64,000 bases of DNA. Source: Bettongia penicillata ogilbyi. Lineage: Eukaryota > Chordata > Mammalia > Diprotodontia > Potoroidae. Numbering within the stretch: the first letter of the stretch is position 1; every line of letters starts with the position of its first letter. This document shows, piece by piece, positions 32,068-42,960 of the stretch. The notes under the pieces are model-generated. The model saw only the letters and a list, made by a program, of their open reading frames with translations, did no database searches and had not been told where the DNA came from. The DNA lies in the NCBI GenBank assembly GCA_023548195.1, contig JAJHZJ010000121.1, positions 930,220 to 994,219 on the forward strand. The letters run 5' to 3'. Both the position numbers and the translations under genes were made by a program.

Positions 32068-32490
32068 TTTGGTATAAAGCAAAAAGAGTCTGAATTAAGG
32101 TGGTGGCAGAATGAAAAGAAAGGGAGATGCTTAAGATATTATGAAATAAGAGTCAACTGATGGAATTTGGAAGATGAGGAGATTAGAATAAAACATGAGT
32201 CAAGAGTTTTCAAGTCTCTGTGAGTAGGAGAACCTGTTCTATTTTCAGAGTCTGTCTCCAAAGAGAACTGATTGTGGGGAGTAATTAATAAATTTGATTT
32301 TTAATATATTGAGTTTAAATCATCAGCAAAACATCCAAACATAAGTGATCAGCCAGCACTCAGATAAGGAATTAGGGTTCAAGATGAAAATGTAGTATGT
32401 ATGGAGCTGTAGATTTAAGAATAACCTGTACTAAGAGATTCGATAAAGATGTAGAATGGGACATCTAAGAGAGATGCTCAAGCCTCGAAG
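32068..32490 (-). repeat. L2 LINE internal region, antisense
   Basis: GTCAAGAGTTTTCAAGTCTC, GGGGAGTAATTAATAAATTT, TATTGAGTTTAAATCATC, TAGATTTAAGAATAACCTG and AGAGATGCTCAAGCC follow the purine-rich antisense L2 ORF seen at 18640-19250. Confidence 0.6.
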
Positions 32491-32934
32491 TGTGCCCACA
32501 TTTAGCTAAATGTGCCCACTTTTAACCAAGGACATCCACTTACCTACTTACTTACTGCTGCCTATAAATTCTAGACTGATTAAGCCTGAAATTTATTCTT
32601 GTCCCAACAGGAATCAGAAGGGTATCTCAAAACCAAGGTATGCTCTATTTGTTGACTAGACTCTGAACTCCTGATTTCAGGTGGTCTGGCTTCTTCTTGA
32701 CTTCTGACCACCTACCCAGTGTGAATTTGACAGCATGGTTTAGGTGTGTATGAATCCTGACTATGGACAACTCACCCCCAACTCCATCTTAACTGCCTAT
32801 TTACACAAGTCCGAACTATTCCCATTCCTCATTCTCTTCCTTACTCTCCAAAGACTGGTATCATCCCATGTTCCCCCTTAGTCCTGGAGCTAACTAGTTC
32901 ATACTAGGATGAGAATGGATCAAAAGATGGCAAC
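32491..32934. other. Unassigned stretch
   Basis: Contains a repeated AAATGTGCCCAC/AAGTGTGCCCAC motif near 32498-32520. No named family. Confidence 0.3.
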
Positions 32935-33105
32935 ATAGTTCATAGATTCAAAGATACAAGGGACCTTAGAAGTCATCCAGTTCAACTTCCTTATTTTACA
33001 GATGAGGAAATTGAGATTCCAAGAGTTTCCATGATTTCTCCAAACTCAGATAGTGACAGAACCAAAATTTGGACTCTCATCTTCTAACTACAAATCCAAT
33101 AAAAA
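32935..33105 (-). repeat. MIR-family repeat, antisense
   Basis: AGGGACCTTAGAAGTCATCC, AGTTCAACTTCCTTATTTTA, CAGATGAGGAAATTGAG and TTTGGACTCTCATCTTC follow the antisense MIR order, with the GGGACCTTAGAGGTCATC head common in mammals. Confidence 0.7.
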
Positions 33106-33944
33106 AATTTCTTTAAAGAAAACCATGGTGTCTTTCCAACCAAAATTCACCTTTCTTCTATTGCAGAGCTAAATATCATTGGAGAAAGGAAATCATTCCC
33201 TATAATATGACGGTAGATTTGGAAAAGCACCTTTCAAAGCTTTCCCACTTCTCTCCCTTCCTCCATGGCACTCCTTGCAAAGAGCTTCACCTGGTGATCA
33301 TAGGATTATAGACTGAATGCTGGAAAATGCCTTCAAAAGAGCAACCATGACCACTTAATACAGAGACGTGAGTTTGACATTTATAGCTGAAATCTTCCTG
33401 AGTGTGAAATTTTTTGTGTGGGTTTTTTTTTTACCTGCCTCATTTGAATCAATTTTATAAGTGCTGTTCAGTTGGCTAGGAAAAGGCAGTGCTTTTAGGG
33501 ACCATTATGGAACAGCTTGAGCAGCTTCCTCTTCTGTGAAAGCTCATTCTTCTTCATCTAACTCATCACAGGGGAGAATTTCCTTTATTGGTTTATTGAA
33601 TCAATATATATTAAGGTTAGAAGTCAATCATCTTGATAATGTCAAAAATCCCTGGAGTTCATAGATTTATTGCATGCATTTCTTTTCCTAAGGTGTTTTT
33701 AGAAATTATCTGTATTAATGAAAGATACTTTTCTAACACATTTACTATGGTATACTATAAGGATCATTTTACCTCACTAATTCATATCATCAAAACAATG
33801 CTGTCCCTTCATGGAGGGTACTCTGTATCTTCTAATCTATGGCATGTCTGATTCTAGGCACCCAAGCAAAAATCTGAGAAAGGGTCCTAGACTCTCTTTC
33901 CGTTACAAACTAAACCTATAATTCCTCCTACATGCATGCCATTC
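33106..33944. other. Unassigned stretch
   Basis: No repeat family recognised. One 72-codon frame at 33633-33851. It may be single-copy. Confidence 0.35.
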
Positions 33945-34480
33945 TCTGTGCCTCAGGTTCCTCTGCTGAAATGAGGTTGGACTAAATGACCTCTGTGATC
34001 TCTTCCAGTTCTAGACTCATGATCCCATGATCCTTCCATAAGACACACTGAATTACTGAGGAGATCATAAATTTAAAGTTAAAAGAAACCTTAGAACTGA
34101 TCTAACCCAGTATTGATACTTTACTGATGAGGAAACTGAGGCCCAGAAAGATTAGATAATTTTCTCAGTGTCCCAGAGTTAGCAAGTAACAGAGCTCAGA
34201 TCTGAACCCAGGTCATCTTGATTCTGTCCACTATGCTTTCTGCTGCACCAAGGGGCAGTTGAGTGGTACAATTGGACCTGAAGTCCAGAAGACCTAACTT
34301 CAAATCTGGCTTCAGATATGAGCTATGTGACCCTGGTTGAATCACTCCATTTCCTTAACTACAAAATATAACAGCTAAGTCCCAGGATTACCATGAAGCT
34401 CAAATGAGAATATTTGTAAAATGCCTCACACAGTGCTAAGACATAGTAAATAATAAATCTTTGTTTCCTTTGTTTCCTTC
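33945..34480. repeat. Cluster of three MIR-type SINE pieces
   Basis: Sense tail at 33945-34035 (CCTCAGGTTCCTCTGCTG, AATGACCTCTGTGATCTC). Antisense MIR at 34075-34245 (CTGATGAGGAAACTGAGGCC, ATCTGAACCCAGGTCATCTT). Sense THER/MIR at 34246-34480 (GGGGCAGTTGAGTGGTACAA, GAGCTATGTGACCCTGG, AATAATAAATC). Confidence 0.7.
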
Positions 34481-34565
34481 TTTCCTCTCCCTCCTTCTTT
34501 CCTCTCTCCCTCCCTTTCCTCTTTCCCTCTTTCCTTCCTTCTTTCCTTCCCTCCTTTCCTTCCCA
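34467..34565. repeat. Polypyrimidine TTCC/CTTT tract
   Basis: About 100 bp of C and T only, apart from isolated bases, at the tail of the preceding SINE. Confidence 0.9.
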
Positions 34566-35011
34566 TGTTGCCTCCTATTGCTGGAGCCACTGAAGCAGAA
34601 TGTATCCCTTACCTCAAACTCCTAAACATAAAGCCAATACTATTGACCATTACAAGACATGATAGAAAAAGGAATCTTTTCCCGCAAAGAATTTGCAACT
34701 TAGGTTAAACCAGAAAGATAAGGTCACATTTAGTAGAACAATTGTAACTGATCCTTAGTTGTTGGGTTGTTGAGGTTTTTTTTAAACTTTCTTTGCTTGA
34801 AGTTTAAATGTTTTGCTTTGATTCATTTAAAGTCTCCTTGGAAAATACGTTGTGCTAGCCAAGATCCTCTGCCAGGATTGTTTTGCCTGAGTCATTCTAG
34901 CTTCACTATCCAGAAGAACAGCCCTGTATCAAGTAACTGAATGTCATATGGAAGGACACAAAATAATTAGAAACTATCAATCCTCAGACAGCAAAAGAAG
35001 CAACAATCATT
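34566..35011. other. Unassigned stretch
   Basis: No recognised repeat. AT-rich run with AAACTTTCTTTGCTTGAAG near 34785. Confidence 0.3.
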
Positions 35012-35458
35012 GAAAGATGAAATTCTGGCTAAACAAGTTGTGGCATATGATTGTGAAGGAGTCCTATGGTGCTATAAGAAATGATGAACAGGTTGGTTTT
35101 AGGAAAACATAGCAAGATTTGTATGAAATAATAAAGAATGAAATGAGCAGAAGCAAGAGAACGTTATATACAGTAACCGCAATATTGTTTGAAGAATAAC
35201 TGTGAATAACTAAGTTACTCTGAGTACTATACTCAAATCCACAACAAAGGATGGATGGAGGAAGATGCCATCCACCTCCAGAGAAAGAAGTGGTAAATAC
35301 AAGTATGTATAGTATGCTCTTACATGTGTTTGTGTGAAACGGTGACTTTCTTTTGTATATGGTGGTGAGGGAGGAAGATAGTTCAGAATTTAAAATTTAA
35401 CAAAAATTTAACTTAATTTAAAAAAATTAAAAAAATACAGCACAACAAAAATAAAAAT
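35012..35458 (+). repeat. L1 LINE 3' end, sense, 5'-truncated
   Basis: GGCTAAACAAGTTGTGGCAT, GCTATAAGAAATGATGAACA, AGAACGTTATATACAGTAAC, CCATCCACCTCCAGAGAAAG and an A-rich end. The next element starts with an intact L1 5' end immediately after its tail. Confidence 0.88.
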
Positions 35459-35460
35459 AT

Positions 35461-36945
35461 GAGGGGGAAGGAGCCAAGATGGTGGAGTAGAAAGATTCAT
35501 ATATGCTAGCTCCGAACCCACAGCCCATAAAATACCTGTAAAGAAGAACTCCCAACAAATTCTGGAGCAGCAGAAGCCACACAGCAACGGAGTGGAGGAG
35601 ATTTCTGTTCCAGAGAGCCCTGAAAAACCAACACCAAAGGTCCATCATGCACCAGACCTGGAGCAGAGCCCAGCCCTGCCTTGGCCATGTGGCAACAAGA
35701 GGAGCAGATCCGAGCAGGTTTCAGGGACGGAATCTCTAGCAGCTGCGCAGGTCCCTCCACCCACAGATGCCAAAGGTCAGTGAGAGAGACTGTTTGGCCG
35801 GCCGAGAGGGGAGCTTAGTGTCTCCATAACTCAGGCCCCCTTGGGGGGCAGTAGCAGAGGCAGCAGCAGATAGGGGCTCCCAAAACAGGCAGGAGCTCAG
35901 ATCCATTGTTGAAGGTGTCTGCATAAACCCCCTAAGGAAACTGAGCCCTGTGAGGTGGCCCTGCCCCCACCCAAGCACCTGAACTTAATCTCACACTGAA
36001 TAGCAGCCCCACCCCTGTCTAAAGCCCTGAGGCTGGGAAGCAGCATTTGAATCTCAGACTCCAAGCACTAGCTGGGCAGATCTGGAGGCAAAGAAGGGGT
36101 GGAGAGGAATCTCACAAGTCAAGTAAATGACTGGAAAAATGCCCAGAGAAGGGAAAAAAATAAGACCATAGGATACTTTCTTGGTGAACAGATATTTCCT
36201 CCCTTTCTGATGAGGAAGAACAATGTTTACCATCAGGGAAAGACAGAAGTCAAGGTTTCTGCATCCCAAACATCCAAAATAAATATTCTATGGGCTCAGG
36301 TCATGGAAGAGCTCAAAAAATTTGAAAATCAAGTGAGAGAGGTGGGGAAAAAAATGGGAAGAGAAATGAGAGAGATGCAAGAAAAGCATAAAAAGCCGGT
36401 CCACACCTTGCTAAAGGAGACCAAAAAAATGCTGAAGAAAATAACACCTTGAAAAATAGGCTAATTCAATTGGCAAAAGAGGTTCAAAAAGTCAGTGAGA
36501 AGAAGGCTTTAAAAAGCAGAATTAGCCAAATGGAAAAGGAGGTTCAAAAGCTCACTGGAGAAACTAGTTCTTTAAAAATTAAAATGGAACAAATGGAGAC
36601 TAATGACTTTCTGAGAAACCAAGAAATCACAAAACAAAACCAAAAGAATGAAAAAATGGAAGATAATGTGAAATATCTCATGGGAAAAACAACTGACCTA
36701 GAAAATAGATCCAGGAGAGACAATTTAAAAATTATGGGACTACCTGAAAGCCATGATCAAAAAAAAGAGCCTAGACATTATCTTTCATGAAATTATCAAG
36801 GAAAACTGCCCTGAGTTTCTAGAACCAGAGGGCAAAATAAGTATTCCAGGAATCCACCAATCACTGCCTGAAAGAGATCCAAAAAGAGAAACTCCTAAAA
36901 TCTCTGTGGCCAAATTCCAGAGTTCTCAGGTGAAGGAGAAAAATA
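35461..36945 (+). mobile_element. L1 (or HAL1) 5' UTR and ORF1, 3' part missing
   Basis: 5' end GAGCCAAGATGGTGGAGTAG, a GC-richer UTR of about 640 bp (AAATACCTGTAAAG, GCAGAAGCCACACAGCAACG), then ORF1 in three frames (36099-36452, 36449-36790, 36753-37121). The second has a heptad-like coiled coil (LIQLAKEVQKVSEKKALKS) and ENRSRRDNLKIMGLPES, the start of the RRM-like domain. Frameshifts near 36450 and 36765 break it. It stops abruptly near 36945 and joins CR1 sequence. Having a 5' end without a 3' end is the opposite of the usual L1 truncation. Confidence 0.85.
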
Positions 36946-37120
36946 TTGCATTTGAGCTGGAGCTGGAGAAAGCCCAAAGAAGTTCATATATGTTCTGGTC
37001 AAAGGAACTGGGGAGGTTTTACCTGGAGAAGAGAAGATATGGGAATAAGAAGTATTTTCAGGTATTTGAAGAGCTGTTTTATGGGAAAAAAATGAACTTC
37101 TTCAATAAAGATGTAAAATA
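36946..37120 (+). repeat. CR1/L3 LINE fragment
   Basis: GAGCTGGAGCTGGAGAAAGC, GTCAAAGGAACTGGGGAGGT, TTTACCTGGAGAAGAGAAGA and TTTTCAGGTATTTGAAGAGC match the CR1/L3 block at 17000-17320 and 5000. The ORF1 frame of the L1 runs into it by chance. Confidence 0.8.
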
Positions 37121-37195
37121 AAATAATAAATATAACATTATATGAATAATATAAGTATAATATTAAATTATATAAAATAAAATAATCAAGAAATA
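37121..37195. repeat. AT-rich simple sequence
   Basis: AAATAAAATAATAAATATAA and AATAATATAAGTATAATA: A and T almost throughout. Confidence 0.85.
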
Positions 37196-37226
37196 AAGAC
37201 ACATCTCTCTCGGCCACTGGAAGGTA

Positions 37227-37340
37227 GAAACAGGAGCAACCAAGTGACAACTTGATACAGCAGACCAAGCACTAGGTTTGGAGTCAGAAAGTCTGCATTC
37301 GAATCCTGATTTCTACTTACTACTTGTGTTCTCGAGGTAG
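37227..37340 (+). repeat. SINE tRNA-like head (MIR/MAR1 type)
   Basis: AACTTGATACAGCAGACCAA, TAGGTTTGGAGTCAGAAAGT, CTGCATTCGAATCCTGATTT (B-box-like TTCGAATCC). Only the 5' 110 bases are present. Confidence 0.6.
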
Positions 37341-37799
37341 TAGCTCTGGGAAATGATTTGGTAATAGAGGAACGTTGGGACCATTAGTTGAATAATGATT
37401 TCACTTTTTACATTTACTATCACCCCATGCTATGGCATATACTTTTCATGAAAATAGATTATGTCTAACTTTTTTTGCATTTCCATATGACCTTCAGTCA
37501 CCTGACATCAGGTGCATGTTTCTTTGGATAACAAAGCTGAAACTAAGGCAAAAGTAGTCCTGGTGGAGGATCTTGGCTGGAACCACATATTTTCTGTGGT
37601 GATTTAAGATGAATAAAGATTAACAAATTAATTAATAAAGATTAATATCTACACAAGAATTGTAGCCTTTTCCATTTGCCAAAATGTTTCAAATAAAATT
37701 GTATTGTGGCAAGACTTTTATTGGTTATTAATAATGGATATTTTCACGTTTTATATTTATTTAAATTCCTTAAGGACATTTAACTTCACTGGTGTGGGT
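37341..37799. other. Unassigned AT-rich stretch
   Basis: AATAAAGATTAA occurs twice near 37613-37645. No gene recognised. Confidence 0.3.
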
Positions 37800-38340
37800 A
37801 TTCCTTCTCAGGAGCCACAGCACATTCCTGCCATTAACCTCCCAAGAAAACCGGCACTGATACCACCACAGCAGTATAGGGAAAGGTAGAGAAGGAACAC
37901 AACCAGAGATGTTGCAAAGAACCTCAAGCAAAAAATGGTCTTAAGGCCACTACAGGATCTTGAAAAGGGATTTAGCACATGGTTACACCATGTTCTTACT
38001 GGACCTCCTGGGCCCAATCTCATCAATGCATCAGGGCCATTCATGATCAAGAAAGAGGAAGAAGGCCAAGGATCCTATAGGGAGGGACAGGATCCTATTC
38101 CAATTCATATCATTGTTTTGCTGCCTCATTATCAGAGGCAGGGTGATGTCAATTAGTTGAGCAACTAAATGTCTCCAGTCTAGAAGTGTCCAGAAGTAGA
38201 AGATTCTAGATATAGGAAGGTTCCTGAAAAGGCATGGAGAATTTCCAGTAAAAATGTCAGGGTGGATGTCATAGCCAAGCCCAGCTCCTTTCAGAAAGTG
38301 CCAGCAGTAATTTTAAAAGGACATCAGATTAATAAAACCA
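37800..38340 (+). other. Possible decayed retrocopy, unidentified
   Basis: A + strand reading runs SQEPQHIPAINLPRKPALIP, then (after one stop) frame 37935-38156 with KMVLRPLQDLEKG and GPPGPNLI. The two are in the same frame, separated by one TAG near 37887. Pro/Lys/Gln-rich and non-repetitive. I do not recognise the protein. It may be a processed pseudogene or chance. Confidence 0.25.
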
Positions 38341-38699
38341 AGGAAAAACACCAGTAAGCTCCTCTATCCAATCAGTACTATGGAAGAAAATGGATAAAAA
38401 TCATTGAGTAAGCTAGTTGGAGCATGCAACAGAAGACTATAGTCAACACAATCTCTAGTAAATAAGACCTGCAGCCAGCAGGATCCCAGTCCTGGTTTGT
38501 CTGAGACAAAGCAAGAGATAAAAACAGCTTCTGGAAGGTTTCTGTAAAAGGAAGAGGCCCTTCTATGGACTGAACCTATCTTATTCACTTATATTCAGCC
38601 AAGACCTTCAATGACTACAGTTGAGTACCAAGTTGACCCCCATTAAGTGAATGCACAAGGAAAACTAGAGAGGGATCAGTACCCACATTTGGTCATCAG
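38341..38699. other. Unassigned stretch
   Basis: It continues the previous segment without a clear frame or repeat name. A 74-codon minus frame at 38364-38588 has no domain. Confidence 0.3.
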
Positions 38700-39235
38700 A
38701 GCACTGAGATAAATGTTATGATGTAAGGCAGAGAGTAGAACCTTAGAACCTTTTCTCTGGATCACAGATGCAAAACTGGGGTGAGGGGTGACCAGTTACC
38801 CCATCCAAAACTGCAGCAGTAGCATCCATACTATTCAAGAGTGTGGGAGGTATAGAGGTTACATCTAGCATAAAGTCTAATCTAAAAACTGAGATTGAAA
38901 ATATGAGTAAACAGAAGAAATATCTGAATATAACAACAACAAAAAACACTATGAATAATGGAAAGCCCAATAGATTTTACCTAGAAGGGAGTAAATTCAA
39001 TAATAAGTACTAGAGGGCTTAGCCACAAAACTCCAAGAGTAGATGAAAAAAATGAAGCAAGATTTAAAAAAGAAAAAATTTCTGAACAAAAAAAGAAAAA
39101 ACAGAAAAACAAAAAAAAGAAATAACAGACGGTTGAAAACACAAACCAATTAGTGGACTATCTGAAAAAAAATACAGCAAAGAGAGCTTAATACTACAAT
39201 GAAATGAGAAATATTAGAACAAAGTCAAAAGACTG
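38700..39235 (+). repeat. L1-type 5' UTR / ORF1 start fragment
   Basis: GACCAGTTACCCCATCC, TCTAATCTAAAAACTGAGAT, then AATATGAGTAAACAGAAGAA (MSKQKK, an L1-type ORF1 start), followed by A-rich, Lys-rich sequence with stops and GTGGACTATCTGAAAAAA. It is from a different, older L1 lineage than 35461. Confidence 0.5.
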
Positions 39236-39254
39236 AAATTTTTGATCTGTCAAT

Positions 39255-39600
39255 AATCATTTATTAAGTATCTATCATGTGCTATCACTATGCCAGGTGC
39301 TGGGAATACATATTAAAAAAATCAAATACTCTCTATTCTCAAGGAATGTATATTCCATTGAGGGCTGGGGGTAGAGTTAGGACAATATGCATATCTATAT
39401 TCATATTAAATAAATGCAGGGTCATTAGAAAAGGAGAGAACTAACAGCTGGGGAGATTCTGAAAGACTTCTTATGGAAAGCAGTACTTGAGTTGGATCTG
39501 AAAGAAAGAGAAGAATGCTGAGGGAGAAAGTAAGATCCAGGCATTTGGGAAGGTCAGAGCAAAACCATGAAGATGGAAAGAAAAGTAATGTCTACTAAAT
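39255..39600 (-). repeat. L2 LINE 3' region, antisense
   Basis: TCATTTATTAAGTATCTATC, CTATGCCAGGTGCTGGGAAT, TCTCTATTCTCAAGGAATGT, then CTTGAGTTGGATCTGAAAGA and CAGGCATTTGGGAAGGTCAG: antisense L2. Confidence 0.75.
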
Positions 39601-39614
39601 AGTAGACAGTCTTC

Positions 39615-39770
39615 AACACTTGCTGCAGAACTATGGTATGTGAATATAATATTACTGTGAGGTAAACATGTCCAAATACGAAGAATTGAAAGAAACAATG
39701 AAAAATATGTATGAAATGTTACAAAGCAAAGAGAGTTGAAACTCAAAAAAAAAAAAAAAACAACCCAATA
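39615..39770 (+). repeat. L1 LINE 3' fragment, degraded
   Basis: AACTATGGTATGTGAATATA, ATATTACTGTGAGGTAA, GAAATGTTACAAAGCAAAGA resemble the L1 ORF2 C-terminal end, with an A16 tail near 39747. Confidence 0.55.
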
Positions 39771-40086
39771 TATAGAATTACTGCAAGACTTTAAATAAAA
39801 ACCTTATGGAAAAAAAAAATTTAGGTCAAATAACTAAACCAAATTGTTAAAGTTCATATCTGTCCTTTATGTTACCATATAAAGTGAAATATGACAGGTA
39901 TTACAAGTCTTAAGGTCTATGTTATCCAATTTTAAGAGTTCTGGTAAAATTTTTGGAAAAAGTTATTGGAAAAATTAGAGAGCAGTATGGCAGAAACAGG
40001 GCATGGACCAATATCTTATACACACCAATATTTTCCAAGACAAGATCAAAGTAGATACACAATCTACATATAAAGAGAGATATTTA

Positions 40087-40533
40087 TGTCACCAAGATGA
40101 TACCTACAATGGCAGCTATGAATATGCCAGCATATTTCCAGGTTTGAAACACAAGACATCACAGACTCTCTTCATTGAAGACAGAACCAAGACATCTATT
40201 CAAACATCAAAAAGTCAAATCCATCATAGTAACAAAGAAAACTGTCATAGTAACCAAGAAGTTTATACTCATTACCAGGCCTTCCCACAAACCAACTCCA
40301 TTAAGCAAACTCACTCCCTCTCCCACTCACAGCTAGTTGCTTGCTTTCTCTCTCTTTCCCAGCTTTGTCTGCTCTGTCTCACTTCCTCTCAGCTCTGCTG
40401 CACTCTTACTGCTCCACCCCTTCCTGCTCCATGTGACTTAGACTCAATGTGACTCAGGTTTCCTTATGACTTAAGCAGGTCACATAGGCTTATTAATGAA
40501 TGGGAAAGATCTTCCCATTCCATTAATAATACA
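40087..40533 (-). repeat. Solo LTR inserted in L1, antisense
   Basis: 447 bp with TG at 40087 and CA at 40533. Flanks ATATTTA (40080-40086) and ATATTA (40534-40539) fit a short target duplication, and deleting the segment restores continuous L1. The minus strand has a TATA-like GTATAAAC (complement at 40261-40268). The start block (TATTAATGGAATGGG-type) is like that at 31692. There is no internal viral gene. The longest open frame in the window (40003-40452, 149 codons) is an artefact across the L1/LTR edge. Confidence 0.75.
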
Positions 40534-40989
40534 ATATTACAAGAAAATTAGAAGAGCATGGAACATTTTATTTATCAGACTTATGAATAGGTGAACAATT
40601 TATGAATAAACAATATATAGAGAGTAAAGTTAGGTTTAAAGTGGATAATCTAAATTACATCAAATTAAAAATGTTTTGTACAAATATAGCCAAAATTAGA
40701 AGGAAAGCAGAAAATTGGGGGGGGGGGGAGATTTTATAGACAGTTTATCAGATAAAGGTCTCATATCTAAAATATATAAAGAAATTTATAAAATCTATAA
40801 GAATACAAGTCATTCCCCAGCTGACAATTGGTTAAAGGATATGAACAGGCAGTTTTCCAATGAAAAAAAATCAAAATCATTTATAGTCATATAAAAATGT
40901 TCTAAATCATTATTGATTAGAGAAATGCAGATTAAAACAATCATGAGCTATCATTTTATACTTAATAGACTGGCTAAAATGATAGAAGT

Positions 40990-42089
40990 GACATTCAATG
41001 AAATAGAGGATTTTCAAATGTCAGGATTTCAAATCTTGATGAAAAGATCAGAGCTGAATAGAAAATTTGACTTTCAAACACAAGAATCAAGATAAGCATG
41101 AAAAGAAAAACAGGAAAGAGAAATCATAAAAGACTTATTCAAGTTGAACTGTTTGCATTCCTACATGGAAAGTTGATATCTGTAACTCATGAAACCTTTC
41201 TCAGTATTAGGGTAGTTGGAGGAGATAGACAGACAGACAGATAGATAGACAGACAGATAGACAGATGACATGGGGTGAATCGGTTATAAAGGGATGATAT
41301 CTAAAAAATAAAATTAAGGGGTAAGAGAGGAATATATTGGGAGAAGGAGAAAGAGAGAGATATAGTGGGGTAAACTATCTCACGTAAAAGAGGCAAGAAA
41401 AAGCTTTTACAATGGAGGGGAAGGCAAGGGGCAGGTAGGAGAGGTGAGAAGGAATGAGTGAACCTTACTTTCATTGGATTTGGCTTAAGGAGGGAATAAT
41501 ATACCCACTCAATTGGGTATCATACCCTACAGGAAAACAAAGGGAAGAAGATAAGAGGGGGAGATGACAGAAGGAAGAGCAGATTGGGGGAGGGGGTACT
41601 CAGAAGCAAACACTTTAGAAAAGGCACAGGGTCAAAGGAGAGAATAAGATAATTGGGGGGTGGAATAGGATGAAGGGAAGTATAATTAGTCCTTATGGAG
41701 GTGTTTTGCATAACTACACATGTATAACCTATATTGAATTGCTTGCCTTCTCAATGGGGGTGAGTGAGGAGGGAAAAAGGGAGAGAATTTGGAACTCAAA
41801 GTTTTAAAAACAAATGTAAAAAAATTGTTTTAACATGCAACAGGGAAATAAGACACACAGGCAATGAGGTATAGATATCTATCTTTCTCTTCAAGAAAAT
41901 AAAGGGGAAAGAGATAAGGGGAGGGTATAATAAAAGGAAGAGCAGACTGGGGGAAAGGGTAATCAAAATGCATGCGATATCAGGTGAGGGGAGGGGAAAG
42001 TTGAGGAGAAAATTTGTAATTCAAAATCTTGTGGAAATGAATGTTGAAAACTAAAAATAAATAAATTTAAATCTTAAAAAAATAAAATT
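40990..42089 (+). mobile_element. HAL1-like element, 5'-truncated, nested in L1
   Basis: It starts inside ORF1 (CAATGAAATAGAGGATTTTC, encoding NEIEDFQ, then ELNRKFDFQTQESR and stop) and passes directly into the HAL1 3' region (TTCCTACATGGAAAGTTGAT, CAGTATTAGGGTAGTTGG), as at 12524-12740. It ends ATGTTGAAAACTAAAAATAA. Flanking ATAGAAGT at 40982-40989 and 42090-42097 is an 8-bp target-site duplication. Confidence 0.85.
41221..41270. repeat. GACA/GATA microsatellite in HAL1
   Basis: GATAGACAGACAGACAGATA-type units, at the same element position as the tract at 12748. Confidence 0.9.
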
Positions 42090-42960
42090 ATAGAAGTAGA
42101 AAGTGATAAATATTGGAGAGCTGTGGAAAAATTAGGACACTAATTTACTGTTGGTGAAATTGTAAAATGTTCCAACTATTTTGGATAATCTGGAATTATG
42201 TCCAAAGAGTTATTAAGCTACCTATAATCTTTGATTCAGCAATACCACTACTTGGTCTACTTCCAAAGATGATTAGGAAAAAAGGAGAAAATCCTATATG
42301 TTCTATATGGTCTACTCCCAAAAATGATTAGGGTAAAAAGGAAAAGAATCTATATGTTCTATATGTTTACAGCAAGTCTCTTTGTGGTGGCAAAGAACTG
42401 GAAATTTCAAGGATGCCCATCAATTGGGGAATGACTGAACAAGTTGTGACATGTGAGTGTGATGGAATACTATTGTGCTATAAGAAATGACAAGCTCGAT
42501 GATCTTAGAGAAATATGGAAAGACTTGTACAAAATAATGAAAAGCAAACTCCAGAGAACATTGTATACAATAACAGCAATGTTGTTTTTTAAGAACAACT
42601 TTTAGCAAATAAGTCATTTTAACTATTATAAATATCCAAATTAAACTATAAAGGATATCTGAAGAAAGACACTATCTGCATCCAGAGAAAGAACTGACAA
42701 ATAGAAGTATTCAAGGAATAATTTTACATATATATATATGGATTTGTGCATAATGGTAGCCTTCTCTAGGGTGGGGGTAGGCAGTGGGGGAGGAAACAAA
42801 AGAAATTTACATGACAATTTTGTTGTATATTTAAAAGGAACAGCAAGAAAGTAGATAGTAGATTTACATAGTAGATTTGCAGGTTCATGCATTATCACCC
42901 TTTTTACTAGACTATGTTATGGAAATATTTGTTTTATGCCACAAATTCAAAATAAAATTA

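Larger units (their letters stand above)
39955..42960 (+). mobile_element. L1 LINE (ORF2 C-terminal half to 3' UTR) carrying two nested insertions
   Basis: Segments 39955-40086, 40534-40989 and 42090-42960 read as one L1. They contain GAGAGCAGTATGGCAGAAAC, CATCAAATTAAAAATGTTTT, GATAAAGGTCTCATATCTAA, CATTCCCCAGCTGACAATTG, then after the HAL1 GATAAATATTGGAGAG, TCAATTGGGGAATGACTGAA, CCAGAGAAAGAACTGAC. A solo LTR and a HAL1 copy interrupt it. Each insertion has a plausible target duplication (see those entries). Confidence 0.88.

Noticed and set aside
35461..36060. GC-richer patch that could pass for a promoter CpG island
   Set aside because: It is the L1 5' UTR. CpG count is low and the sequence parallels that of the HAL1 at 10979.
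40003..40452. Longest open frame in the window (149 codons, plus strand)
   Set aside because: It begins in L1 ORF2 in its normal frame and runs on through an antisense solo LTR. The frame is a junction artefact with no domain of its own.
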